A DNA stretch of 64,000 nucleotides, taken from contig JBEKHR010000008.1 in assembly GCA_050012175.1 (NCBI GenBank), positions 90,023-154,022 on the forward strand, in the 5' to 3' direction. Positions within the stretch are counted from its first letter, which is position 1. Every line of letters starts with the position of its first letter. Shown piece after piece: positions 50,298 to 58,049 of the stretch. Made by a program: the position numbers and the translations under genes. This stretch comes from CAVROP01 sp050012175. Its GTDB lineage: Bacteria; Acidobacteriota; Terriglobia; UBA7540. Below the pieces are notes generated by a model. The model was not told where the DNA came from and did not search any database. It worked only from the letters and a program-made list of their open reading frames with translations.

Positions 50298-50528
50298 ATG
50301 ACTAGCGACACCATCACGGAACGAGACCGGGCAATGGCCCAGAGATGTCTTGAATGCCCCGTCTGCGGTCACGCGCGTAAGACTCAAAGGGGGCTGGCGT
50401 TCTGGTTCGTCCGGTGCGTCGAAGGCAGCGTCTGCCCTTACTGCAAAGCCTACGAACGGGTGTATGGACGCAAAGCGCACGAACCGGCGAGGGATGGCGC
50501 CACCGGAAGCCTGCTGGCTTCCCGATGA
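50298..50528 (+). CDS. Small zinc-ribbon protein
   Basis: A 76-residue basic protein with two CxxC pairs: CPVCGHARKTQRG near residue 20 and CPYCKAYERVYGRKAH near 45. The spacing fits a single zinc ribbon. I do not recognise a named family. It lies 12 bases after the PAP2 gene and so is probably cotranscribed. Composition and the neat cysteine pattern favour a real gene, but it could also be a fragment. Confidence 0.5.
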   Translation: MTSDTITERDRAMAQRCLECPVCGHARKTQRGLAFWFVRCVEGSVCPYCKAYERVYGRKAHEPARDGATGSLLASR

Positions 50529-50554
50529 AACACATCTTCCTGAGGAGGGACAAC

Positions 50555-50690
50555 ATGAAGACCGGTGCCTTTGGAACTCGTCGAACGCCGCATCTATTGC
50601 ATCCGTGACGAGAACGTGATGTTAAGCCCGGACCTCGCCGGGCTCTATCAGGTGGAGACCCGCGCCGACCGTGCCTACCTGCTCGTTACA
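50555..50690 (+). pseudogene. Frameshifted start of an ORF6N-domain protein
   Basis: AGGAGGG and an ATG at 50555 begin a frame that shifts by one base after six codons into LVERRIYCIRDENVMLSPDL and AGLYQVETRA, the opening of ORF6N DNA-binding proteins (usual form VMLDRDLAxLYGVETRAL). The homology ends near 50680 where sequence of another remnant begins. It is both frameshifted and truncated. Confidence 0.6.
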
Positions 50691-50709
50691 GGCCTTTTTC
50701 TCCTCGCTG

Positions 50710-50866
50710 CTACGGCACCGTGACGAGCTTGGGGAACGCGACTTGGTAGCGCGCCGCGTCCGGAGCAAGCAAACGATCTGCCTTCAAGATCGCGTGCGCT
50801 CCGACTATGAAATCCACCAACAGCCGTTTCGAGGAGGCGTCCTTGGAGTGTCGCCGCCTCTGGGCG
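50710..50866 (-). pseudogene. C-terminal fragment of a VapC-type PIN toxin
   Basis: The minus strand reads RLLVDFIVGAHAILKADRLL, then APDAARYQVAFPKLVTVP and a stop at 50710. This is the end of a PIN-domain ribonuclease, with the conserved D-F-xxGAHA helix and the last acidic strand. No start codon or N-terminal half remains. It meets the ORF6N remnant tail to tail. Confidence 0.55.
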
Positions 50867-50883
50867 TAGGCTCGGCAAGGCCT

Positions 50884-51900
50884 TTACTGGGCAGCCGGCT
50901 TATAGGCTTTCGTCATTCCGTTTCGGCCATTGGTCACGGTGAACTGGCCGTCCGGTTCCGCAGAAAGCCTGATCCAATTCCCCTGGCAATGTTCTTCCAG
51001 GTTGGCGATGAAGGCCTCGGGCGCGTTGTTCGCCTTGCCTGCTTCAAGCGCATAATGCAGTTGCCAGATGTCTTCCAGGCCGGGCGAAGTGCGCATGGTT
51101 TGCCACGCTTCGGGTGAGCCACCCTTCCTCGCGCCGTTGTTCATGACGGCTACCAGGGGATGCAAAGCTTGTACTAAAGGAGGTGCGCCGGAGACTTCGA
51201 GGCCGTGATGCGTGCTCAGGTACACATCGACTGTACCGATCACATTATACGGACAAGCCAGTCCAAGTTCCTTGTTCCACGTCAAATCCCCCAGATCAAC
51301 CATGCGGAACTTGCCATAGGTGATGAGCATCCCAATCGACTGGGCATTCTCTGAAGGGTCATTGGCCTTTCGTTTCATTCCGGCACATAGCGGGTTGAGC
51401 GCATCCACTCCCGCCAAGGGCTCTGAAATCTCATTGCCGGCGGCGGTCAGGACCTGAACGTTGATCCCCTGGATTGGAATCCAGTCACCGGGTTTCGCCA
51501 GAAGATGTTTGGCTTTGTCGCGCACTGTCAAATACGCCGAAAAAAGCTGATCAGCTTCCACACCGATTTCGACACACGGCCCGTGGTCCACGAAGGTGCG
51601 GATGGGGATCCGGGCTGCGAGTTGCGGCACGCCTCCTACGTGGTCGGCGTGGTAGTGCGTCACAACCAGGTAATCGATCTGTTTCACTCCCGCCAGTTTG
51701 GCGGCGGAGACGATGCGGTCGGCGTCGCGGCCACCGGCATCCGGCCAGCCGGCGTCCACCAGCATCGTTTCCCCCAAAGGTGAGACGAAGAGCGTGGCCT
51801 GGCCGCCCTCCACATCGATGAAATACACTTGCAAAGTCTGGGCGGCGCGCGCCGGAGCGCAAAGAAGAAAGAAGAGAACAGCGGTGATGGTTGTTCGCAT
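50884..51900 (-). CDS. Secreted metallo-beta-lactamase-fold hydrolase
   Basis: A 338-residue protein with a signal peptide (TITAVLFFLLCAPARA) and a metallo-beta-lactamase fold of the ComEC/Rec2-like type: QVYFIDVEGGQATLF, MLVDAGWPD, and the metal motif VVTHYHADHVGG (HxHxDH). Later metal ligands are plausible at DLGDLTWN and STHHGLEVSG. Proteins of this kind in soil bacteria are exported hydrolases of unknown substrate. The ATG at 51900 begins the signal peptide; the frame is open to 52014, where the DNA carries the GTCAAGAGTCAACGGTCC-type repeat. Confidence 0.8.
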   Translation of the reverse strand: MRTTITAVLFFLLCAPARAAQTLQVYFIDVEGGQATLFVSPLGETMLVDAGWPDAGGRDADRIVSAAKLAGVKQIDYLVVTHYHADHVGGVPQLAARIPIRTFVDHGPCVEIGVEADQLFSAYLTVRDKAKHLLAKPGDWIPIQGINVQVLTAAGNEISEPLAGVDALNPLCAGMKRKANDPSENAQSIGMLITYGKFRMVDLGDLTWNKELGLACPYNVIGTVDVYLSTHHGLEVSGAPPLVQALHPLVAVMNNGARKGGSPEAWQTMRTSPGLEDIWQLHYALEAGKANNAPEAFIANLEEHCQGNWIRLSAEPDGQFTVTNGRNGMTKAYKPAAQ

Positions 51901-51939
51901 GGTGGAATCCTGATGAAACGTATTTAAAATTCTCGTTGC

Positions 51940-51985
51940 TGCTCGACACGAGTCAAGAGTCAACGGTCCAAGGTCAAAAGTGGAC
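51940..51985. repeat. GTCGA-type intergenic repeat
   Basis: ACACGAGTCAAGAGTCAACG followed by GTCCAAGGTCAAAAGTG is a copy of the short degenerate repeat also seen before lutB (about 1830-1860), at the end of the M20 gene (about 41190-41215) and before asd (about 41322-41345). Bases 51986-52247 show no gene. Confidence 0.5.
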
Positions 51986-52247
51986 CGACTGGAAATGCGT
52001 GCGACAAGTTGCACAGACTCCAGCGGCTAGAATCCTACCAGAAAAAAGGCTCTTGGGATTCGGGTTTCGTGCAGCGGCGCCGTCAAGAAAGCATCGGCGG
52101 CCTTCAGGTTTGCACATCCTGAAGTTGCCACAAGGGAACTGGACACCTGGAAAGAGCGAAGCAAGGAGGACATTCCTAAACAGGCTGGATAGCCCAAGCG
52201 GAAATTATCCTTGCGGCTGTTCTCAACCTGCGGTATACTCCTGGCCG

Positions 52248-52310
52248 ATGTTCAGCGCTTACGCCAATTGGTTTAGCTACCGCTTTTGGGGCTTTAGCCC
52301 CAGTGGGTAG
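52248..52310 (+). CDS. Aromatic-rich leader peptide of the DAHP synthase attenuator
   Basis: A 20-codon open frame, MFSAYANWFSYRFWGFSPSG, ends at 52310, 85 bases ahead of the DAHP synthase start. Eight of its 20 residues are aromatic: four Phe, two Tyr and two Trp. Such a density is what a ribosome-stalling leader needs to sense charged aromatic tRNAs. No strong ribosome binding site is visible; CTCCTGGCCG lies upstream. The perfect hairpin TGGGGC-TTTA-GCCCCA (about 52287-52302) falls at its end. Known Phe and Trp leaders of enteric bacteria use the same logic. The peptide has no family that I recognise. Confidence 0.75.
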   Translation: MFSAYANWFSYRFWGFSPSG

Positions 52311-52376
52311 AGTGGTGTTGGCCTGAACCCGGAAACAAGTCGTAATAAGCCAACCCACTCGAAAGAGTGGGTTTTT
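52302..52376 (+). promoter_or_regulatory. Transcription attenuator (antiterminator/terminator) before DAHP synthase
   Basis: The terminator stem is AACCCACTC (52352-52360), loop GAAA, GAGTGGGTT (52365-52373), followed by TTT. The left arm contains ACCCACT (52353-52359), which is also perfectly complementary to AGTGGGT (52302-52308) at the stop codon of the leader peptide. If a ribosome finishes the leader it covers AGTGGGT and the terminator forms. If it stalls on Phe, Tyr or Trp codons, AGTGGGT can pair with ACCCACT and transcription continues. The mechanism is inferred from these pairings. Confidence 0.75.
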
Positions 52377-52395
52377 CATTTTAAGGAGGCTGGCG

Positions 52396-53433
52396 GTGAT
52401 TATTTCCATGAGACTTCATGCCACCAAAGAGGAGATTGAGCACGTTTGTGAGCGCATCGGGGAGTTTGGCTACAAAGTTCACTCCATCCAGGGCGAGGAG
52501 CGCGTGGTGATCGGCGCCGTGGGGGTCGGAGACGTCACCGCCTGCCTCGAGTCCCTGGAGGCCGCGCCCGGAGTCGAGAGCGCCGTCCGCATATCCGCGC
52601 CTTACAAGTTCGTGAGCCGGGAATTCAAGAAGGAGCGTACCACCATCCCTGTGAATGGCGTGGAAGTGGGCGGCAGCGAATTCGCCATCATGGCCGGCCC
52701 GTGTTCGGTGGAAAGCGAAAAGCAGATCATGGAAACAGCCGAGGCTGTGGCGGCTACCGGGGCCAAGATTCTCCGGGGCGGCGCCTTTAAGCCCCGAACC
52801 TCTCCTTACGACTTCCAGGGCCTGGAGCTCGAGGGATTGAAACTCCTGGCCAAGGCGCGGCAGGCTACCGGCTTGGCCATCGTCACCGAGGTGATGAGCG
52901 AGCAGGACGTGGAGGTGGTTGCCGAGCATGCGAACATCATGCAGGTCGGCGCGCGCAACATGCAGAATTTCATGTTGCTCAAGGCGCTGGGTGAATGTCC
53001 CCGGCCGGTTCTCCTGAAGCGCGGCATGAGCTCGACCATCATGGAACTCCTCATGTCCGCCGAGTACATTACCGCCCACGGGAACCCCAACATCATGCTC
53101 TGCGAGCGCGGCATCCGGACCTTCGAGACCGCCACGCGCAATACCTGCGATATCGCTGCCGTGCCACTGCTCAACGAGCTAACCCATTTGCCCGTCATCG
53201 TCGATCCCAGCCACGCCACCGGCAAGCGCAGCTTGGTGCCGGCGCTGGCGCGCGCGGCCGTGGCCGTGGGCGCGGACGGCCTGCTCATCGAAGTGCATCC
53301 TTTTCCCGAAAAAGCCTTCAGCGACGGCGCGCAATCTCTTACCCTCGACCAGTTCCGGGCCTTGACCAACGACCTCAGGCCTTATCTGGAGTTGTGGAAG
53401 GCATCGCGCGCCTGCGCCGCCGCTGGGGTGTGA
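52396..53433 (+). CDS. aroF: 3-deoxy-7-phosphoheptulonate (DAHP) synthase
   Basis: A 345-residue class I-beta DAHP synthase, the first step of the shikimate pathway (phosphoenolpyruvate plus erythrose-4-phosphate). Residues 1-75 are a ferredoxin-like regulatory domain (RLHATKEEIEHVCERIGEFGY) as in the Thermotoga enzyme, where it mediates Phe/Tyr inhibition. The barrel has MAGPCSVES, KILRGGAFKPRTSPYDFQG, GARNMQNFMLL, LLKRGMSSTIMEL and IVDPSHATGKR, with the metal and phosphate ligands. Translation probably starts at GTG 52396, six bases after AAGGAGG; an ATG at 52408 is second choice. The attenuator upstream adds transcriptional control to the likely allosteric control. Confidence 0.93.
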   Translation: MIISMRLHATKEEIEHVCERIGEFGYKVHSIQGEERVVIGAVGVGDVTACLESLEAAPGVESAVRISAPYKFVSREFKKERTTIPVNGVEVGGSEFAIMAGPCSVESEKQIMETAEAVAATGAKILRGGAFKPRTSPYDFQGLELEGLKLLAKARQATGLAIVTEVMSEQDVEVVAEHANIMQVGARNMQNFMLLKALGECPRPVLLKRGMSSTIMELLMSAEYITAHGNPNIMLCERGIRTFETATRNTCDIAAVPLLNELTHLPVIVDPSHATGKRSLVPALARAAVAVGADGLLIEVHPFPEKAFSDGAQSLTLDQFRALTNDLRPYLELWKASRACAAAGV

Positions 53434-53544
53434 AGCATATGCGACATAAAAGTGGGAGTCCTGCCGCTGGTGCATGACATGTTTGCGAAAGCTTAGGGCG
53501 GCAGCAGATGGCTGGTCCGGAGCCCGCGTAGCGGGCGATAGAAC

Positions 53545-53712
53545 TTAGCCCAGGGCGCGAGCCCTGGGAAACCAAGCCCAAGCGCCGGTCAAGCCCCGCA
53601 AGGGGCGGCAGAATCAGGCAGAGTTCCCGCGTCGAAACCTCATTCTTTCGCCCCGCTGGGGCTCCCGCGAACCGGAGGGCCTCCTGGACCCAGGGCTGGC
53701 GCCCTGGGCTAA
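53545..53712. repeat. 168-bp inverted-repeat element (MITE-like)
   Basis: The ends TTAGCCCAGGGCGC (53545-53558) and GCGCCCTGGGCTAA (53699-53712) are perfect reverse complements. Inside, GCCCCGCAAGGGGCGGCAGA and TTCTTTCGCCCCGCTGGGGC form a second imperfect pair. Each terminal arm also folds on itself (CCCAGGGCGC-GAGCCCTGGG). No coding sequence is present. The rest of the 53434-54215 gap has no recognisable gene. Confidence 0.65.
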
Positions 53713-54215
53713 ACTCTTTCGGCCCTCCGGGCCTTTCCCTAGCGCACTCAATACGCTCGGTAATACGCTCCAGAGGACGAAATTGCCGAAGCCTCACTTC
53801 CGCGTCGCGTACCGCGGTGTGAAGCATGAATTGAAATCACATCTTTGTCGCGGTACCATCTGGAGTTGAATAGCAAGGTCGCACTGGCACGTCGGCGACG
53901 GTCCCTTCGCTCCGCAACGAAATGCCTCTGCAAACAACATCCAATGGGTGGCAAAGTGGTGGGCAGAGGTTTTCTGTTTAGGTCCGAAACAACACCTGAG
54001 GCGCGAAGTGGTAAAGGTGAACGGGCTTGGCGCCACTCCTATTTCGTCAGGGGTACCGCAGCGAGATTTTGAAGGCGGCAACCGGTCGCTCCTGCCCGAG
54101 GGAACAATTCGGCAAATCTTATTGCAAAGAACGTGGCGTTCGGAATACCGTTGGGCCTGACCTGGTCGAGCCGGCCGAGGTTAGGGAATATCCGAAGCCC
54201 GAAAGGGGGATGGAA

Positions 54216-55259
54216 ATGAGTATGCAACAGACCACGAAGAAAGACGATTTGATCGTTATCGGCGGAGCGGGCGGTTTTATCGGCGGCTCGCTCACCCGAT
54301 ACTTCCACGACCGCGGTTTCACCAGGATCCGCGCCATTGACAAGAAACCTTTGCCGGACTGGTACCAGAGAGTGCCTGGTGTTGAAAGCCTCTGCATGGA
54401 CTTGAGTGAGAGGGAGAATTGTGTAAAGGCGTGCGAGGACGCCGTCGAGGTTTACAATATGGCTGCTGACATGGGGGGCATGGGCTTCATCGAGAAGTTC
54501 AGGATCGAATGCCTGCGCAGCATCCTGATCAACACCAACCTGATCGAAGCGGCCTATCAGGCGGGCGTGCAAAGGTATTTCTTCTCCTCCTCCGCCTGCG
54601 CCTACAACACCGAGCTCCAGAAAGATCCGCACTGTCGGGCACTGAAAGAGTCGGACGCCTACCCCGCCATGGCGGAGAGGGGCTACGGCTGGGAAAAACT
54701 CATCTCCGAGATGTTCTGCCAGGAATACTGGGCGGAGCGCGGCTTGAAGACCTTCATCGCCCGCTTCCACAACGTCTACGGTCCCAACGGCACGTGGGAC
54801 GGCGGGCGAGAAAAGGCTCCTGCGGCCATTTGCCGGAAGGTCATCGAAGCCAAGGATACCGGCAAGAACGAAATTGTCGTCTGGGGTGATGGCACGCGGA
54901 CCCGCAGCTTCATGTACATCGATGACTGCACCAAGGGCATTGACATGATCGCACACTGCGAGGATCTGATCGCAACACCCATCAACCTCGGCTCCAATGA
55001 GCTCATTTCGGTCAACGACCTGGTCAGCATCGCGGAAGAAATTGGCGGGGTAAAGCTCCAGCGCAAATATGATTTGACCGCGCCCAAGGGAGTCACCGGC
55101 CGAAACAGTGACAACACCATGATTAGGAACATCCTGAACTGGGAGCCCAGGACCCCATTTCGTGAGGGACTGGCGAAGACCTACGCCTGGATCGAACAGC
55201 AGTATCAGGACCGAAAGGCCGGCAAAGTCACGGTGCGAGAAAACTATCAAGCGGCGTAA
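54216..55259 (+). CDS. GDP-mannose 3,5-epimerase-like SDR
   Basis: A 347-residue extended SDR. The NAD loop VIGGAGGFIGGSLTRYF is followed by YNMAADMGGMGFI and SSSACAYNTE, and by GYGWEKLISEMFC with the catalytic Tyr and Lys. The phrase RFHNVYGPNGTWDGGREKAPAAICRK is nearly that of plant GDP-mannose 3,5-epimerase, which makes GDP-L-galactose and GDP-L-gulose. The ATG at 54216 lies about six bases after AGGGGGA; an ATG at 54210 is too close. It begins a three-gene set with a GHMP-kinase-like and a cytidylyltransferase-like gene. The exact substrate is inferred from similarity. Confidence 0.8.
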   Translation: MSMQQTTKKDDLIVIGGAGGFIGGSLTRYFHDRGFTRIRAIDKKPLPDWYQRVPGVESLCMDLSERENCVKACEDAVEVYNMAADMGGMGFIEKFRIECLRSILINTNLIEAAYQAGVQRYFFSSSACAYNTELQKDPHCRALKESDAYPAMAERGYGWEKLISEMFCQEYWAERGLKTFIARFHNVYGPNGTWDGGREKAPAAICRKVIEAKDTGKNEIVVWGDGTRTRSFMYIDDCTKGIDMIAHCEDLIATPINLGSNELISVNDLVSIAEEIGGVKLQRKYDLTAPKGVTGRNSDNTMIRNILNWEPRTPFREGLAKTYAWIEQQYQDRKAGKVTVRENYQAA

Positions 55260-55263
55260 GTCC

Positions 55264-56073
55264 ATGCACACACAACAGGTGATCGAAATCACTTCGATCA
55301 TCAGCGAAATTCCCTATCGAATGGCATTTGCCGGCGGTTGGATCGATCAACCCTTCGTTTCGAAACTGAATCCCACTCCACCGGGTTCCATGGTGGTGGT
55401 CGGTTTGGAGCCCACCTTCCGGTACATGGATCGCTGCGGAATGGCCACCAGTACGCGCGAGGTTGCGCGCAAGCTGTGGAACGGCAAACTGCCGAATGAA
55501 GATCCCAGGGAACTTACCCGCGAGCTGTACGAGGCAGAAAACAAGGGCAAGCCGGACCCTTCCGGTTCGCAGGACATGGCGGGCTTGATTTACCCCGGAG
55601 TGAACAGACTGGACTATGACTACAGCTACGAGGGCGGCCACTTCCCCGTCCACGTCGAGTCCCACAATGATCCCGAAGTCGCCCATTGGTTGGAGGACGT
55701 GGTCCACGTGGTGCCGGTCGCACCGCGTCCTGCCGGCTACAATCCCCTCGAGAAAAAGAACCTCGACCCGAAGTGGATCCAGAGGCTGGGCGAGACGGGT
55801 AAGCAGTGCTTTGATGCCATCGTGACGAAAGACTGCAAGGCGCTGGGCGCCTCCATGAATGAGTGCATGGAGTGCTGGGAGACGATTCTGCCCCACACCG
55901 TCAGGCACCCGGCCGTCACCGTGGACTTGGCGGGAATCCTGGGTTACTACCAGTCCCGGTATGCCGGAGCCATGTACTCCGGGTGTGGTGGCGGATACCT
56001 CTACGTTGTGTCGGACGAGCCGGTGCCTGGGGGAATCCGTGTGAAGGTCAGGTACTCAAAGAAGAATGGCTGA
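55264..56073 (+). CDS. GHMP-kinase-like protein lacking the central ATP loop
   Basis: A 269-residue protein with two of the three GHMP kinase motifs. The N terminus YRMAFAGGWIDQPFVS corresponds to motif 1, and MYSGCGGGYLYVVSDEP near the end corresponds to motif 3 (GxGGGG). The central PxxxGLGSSAA phosphate loop is not visible, and the protein is about 60 residues shorter than usual sugar kinases. It may have an altered loop, or may bind sugar phosphate without kinase activity. It starts four bases after the epimerase stop and overlaps the next gene by eight bases, so all three are one operon. Confidence 0.6.
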   Translation: MHTQQVIEITSIISEIPYRMAFAGGWIDQPFVSKLNPTPPGSMVVVGLEPTFRYMDRCGMATSTREVARKLWNGKLPNEDPRELTRELYEAENKGKPDPSGSQDMAGLIYPGVNRLDYDYSYEGGHFPVHVESHNDPEVAHWLEDVVHVVPVAPRPAGYNPLEKKNLDPKWIQRLGETGKQCFDAIVTKDCKALGASMNECMECWETILPHTVRHPAVTVDLAGILGYYQSRYAGAMYSGCGGGYLYVVSDEPVPGGIRVKVRYSKKNG

Positions 56074-56896
56074 CGTGAAGACAGTTGTGGTGACCGGTGG
56101 TTTTGACGATTTCAAGTCCCAGCACGTTCGCTTTCTCGAGGAGGCTTCGAAGCTCGGGGGCGTTCACGTTCTTCTTTGGTCGGACGAGACCGTGCGCGCC
56201 CTCGAGGGCCACCCCCCGAAGTTTCCTCAAGAGGAGCGGTTATATCTGCTCCAGGCTAATAGGTATGTCAAAGATGTAAGGCTGGTGACCGGGCAGGTGC
56301 ACCAAGACTCCATACCACAGGTCGGCGGAATCAATCCTGAAATCTGGGTTGTGGAGGAGGCGAGCGACGATCCCCGGAAGCGGGCCTACGGCGAGTCCCA
56401 CGGTGTTGAATATCGTGTTTTCAAGAAGAAAGACCTGGGAGGCTTCCCGGCGTTGCCGTTCGATCCTAAGGGTGCGCGCTCGTCACAAAAGCGCGTGATT
56501 GTGACCGGTTGCTACGATTGGTTTCACTCGGGCCACGTAAGGTTTTTCGAGGAAGTCTCCGGGTTGGGCGACCTCTACGTGGTGGTGGGGCACGACGCCA
56601 ACGTCAAGCTGCTGAAGGGCGAAGGTCACCCGATGTTTCCACAGGACGAGCGCCGCTATATGATTCAGTCCGTGCGTTTCGTCAAGGTGGCCCTGGTATC
56701 TTCAGGACTTGGCTGGATGGATGCCGAACCGGAGGTTGCCCTCATCGAGCCGGACCTATACGCGGTGAACGAAGATGGTGATGTGCCGGAAAAGCTGGCC
56801 TTTTGCAAAGAGCACGGCATTGAATACATCGTTTTGAAACGGACCCCCAAAGAAGGCCTGCCCGAACGGCAGAGCACCAACCTGCGGGGATTCTGA
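56066..56896 (+). CDS. Tandem cytidylyltransferase-like protein
   Basis: A 276-residue protein made of two related nucleotidyltransferase domains. The second (about 140-276) has VTGCYDWFHSGHVRFFEEV with an intact HxGH motif, then PMFPQDERRYMIQSVRFV. The first (1-130) has the parallel phrases VTGGFDDFKSQHVRFLEEA and PKFPQEERLYLLQANRYV, but HxGH is changed to KSQH, so it is probably catalytically dead. Tandem domains with one inactive half occur in eukaryotic ethanolamine-phosphate cytidylyltransferase. Here it would activate a phosphorylated sugar or alcohol supplied by its neighbours; the substrate is unknown. Confidence 0.75.
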   Translation: MADVKTVVVTGGFDDFKSQHVRFLEEASKLGGVHVLLWSDETVRALEGHPPKFPQEERLYLLQANRYVKDVRLVTGQVHQDSIPQVGGINPEIWVVEEASDDPRKRAYGESHGVEYRVFKKKDLGGFPALPFDPKGARSSQKRVIVTGCYDWFHSGHVRFFEEVSGLGDLYVVVGHDANVKLLKGEGHPMFPQDERRYMIQSVRFVKVALVSSGLGWMDAEPEVALIEPDLYAVNEDGDVPEKLAFCKEHGIEYIVLKRTPKEGLPERQSTNLRGF

Positions 56897-56963
56897 AGGT
56901 CCGTGTGAGTGAGCGGAAGGCGCCCCACCGGAGCGCGGGCAATAGCCCTGGAGGAGGAACTCG

Positions 56964-57773
56964 ATGCGAAGCAAGGTTCTTATCGGTGCGTGTTTTGTTG
57001 CCACAGCAGTGACCGTGATTCTAACCCTGATGAATGTGAGCAGTTATTCACGCCAGGCTTCCCCTGGCGTGGTTCAACAGTGGGTGCAACACGATCGAAA
57101 CGCGTCACAACCGCCTGCTATCACGCCCGGAGAAGCAAGTACGCAAGAGCAACCGGGAAAGCCCCCGTCAGACGCCATTATTCTTTTCGACGGCAAAGAC
57201 CTTTCCGGCTGGGAATCGGTCAAAGGCGGGCCTGCCCTATGGAAAGTTGGAGACGGTTATTTCGAGGTAGCTCCGCGCACTGGCGACATCAAAACCAAGC
57301 AGGCTTTCAGCGACTGCCAGCTCCACGTCGAGTGGGCAGCTCCCAACCCGCCTCACGGTCAAGATCAGGATCGCGGGAATAGCGGGGTTTACCTGATGAG
57401 CCTCTATGAAGTCCAGGTCCTTGATTCCTATGAAAGCAAAACCTACCCGGACGGACAGGCAGCGGCAATCTACGGCCAGTATGCGCCCCTGGTCAATGCG
57501 TGCCGGCCTCCCGGCCAGTGGCAGAGCTACGACATCGTTTTCCATGGTCCGCGGTTCGACATGGCAGGGAAAGTCGTCCGCCCCGCGACTTTCACGGTGC
57601 TGCATAACGGCGTGCTGGTCCAGGACCACGTCGCCGTCCTCGGTCTGACAGATGGTGAGCATGAGCCCTACAGGCAAACCCCAACCAAATTGCCTCTGAA
57701 ACTGCAAGACCACAACCACCCGGTCCGCTTCCGAAATATCTGGATTCGGGAGCTTGCTGACGCCCAAAAATAA
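56964..57773 (+). CDS. Secreted DUF1080 (3-keto-disaccharide hydrolase-like) protein
   Basis: A 269-residue protein with an N-terminal signal or anchor (VLIGACFVATAVTVILTLM), a Pro/Gln-rich linker and a DUF1080 jelly-roll domain from about residue 72: AIILFDGKDLSGWE, FSDCQLHVEWAAPNPP, GNSGVYLMSLYEVQVLDSY, WQSYDIVFHGPRFD and a final RFRNIWIREL. DUF1080 proteins are concanavalin-like carbohydrate-active proteins, some shown to hydrolyse 3-keto-glycosides. GGAGGAGG precedes the ATG. It follows the nucleotide-sugar genes by 67 bases but is probably functionally separate. Confidence 0.88.
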   Translation: MRSKVLIGACFVATAVTVILTLMNVSSYSRQASPGVVQQWVQHDRNASQPPAITPGEASTQEQPGKPPSDAIILFDGKDLSGWESVKGGPALWKVGDGYFEVAPRTGDIKTKQAFSDCQLHVEWAAPNPPHGQDQDRGNSGVYLMSLYEVQVLDSYESKTYPDGQAAAIYGQYAPLVNACRPPGQWQSYDIVFHGPRFDMAGKVVRPATFTVLHNGVLVQDHVAVLGLTDGEHEPYRQTPTKLPLKLQDHNHPVRFRNIWIRELADAQK

Positions 57774-57835
57774 GCGCGCGCCGGCTGACCAAAGAGCGGG
57801 TAGCGCAGAGTCTCGTTTTTCAGAGACTCTGCGGC

Positions 57836-58042
57836 TTGTGCGTGCGGAATCGCGCGTATAATAAAGTGGAATGCATTCGCCTCAACCCCGTGAGAGCGTG
57901 CCCTGTCAAACGCCCCGAGGGCTGGCCGTGGTCGAGTGTGCACGACTACACGGGGAGTGTGATGACCACGGCGGTGAGCGCGAGTGGCACTCTGGCCGTT
58001 GACCGTGTACTGTTGCCGGCGAGCGAACGGGCGCGAATTTGA
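57836..58042 (+). pseudogene. C-terminal fragment of a REP-associated transposase (RAYT)
   Basis: The reading KVECIRLNPVRACPVKRPEG then WPWSSVHDYTGS and VDRVLLPASERARI is the conserved end of Y1 transposases of the REP-associated type, whose N-terminal HUH catalytic part is missing here. About 60 residues remain. The downstream stretch is full of short hairpins, as expected near such genes. Confidence 0.7.
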
Positions 58043-58049
58043 AGGAAAA

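Noticed and set aside
53543..53580. Terminator of the DAHP synthase gene
   Set aside because: The strong hairpin there is one end of a 168-bp inverted-repeat element and has no T run.
54039..55301. 420-residue minus-strand open frame opposite the epimerase
   Set aside because: Shadow frame. The plus strand carries the SDR motifs and the epimerase signature.
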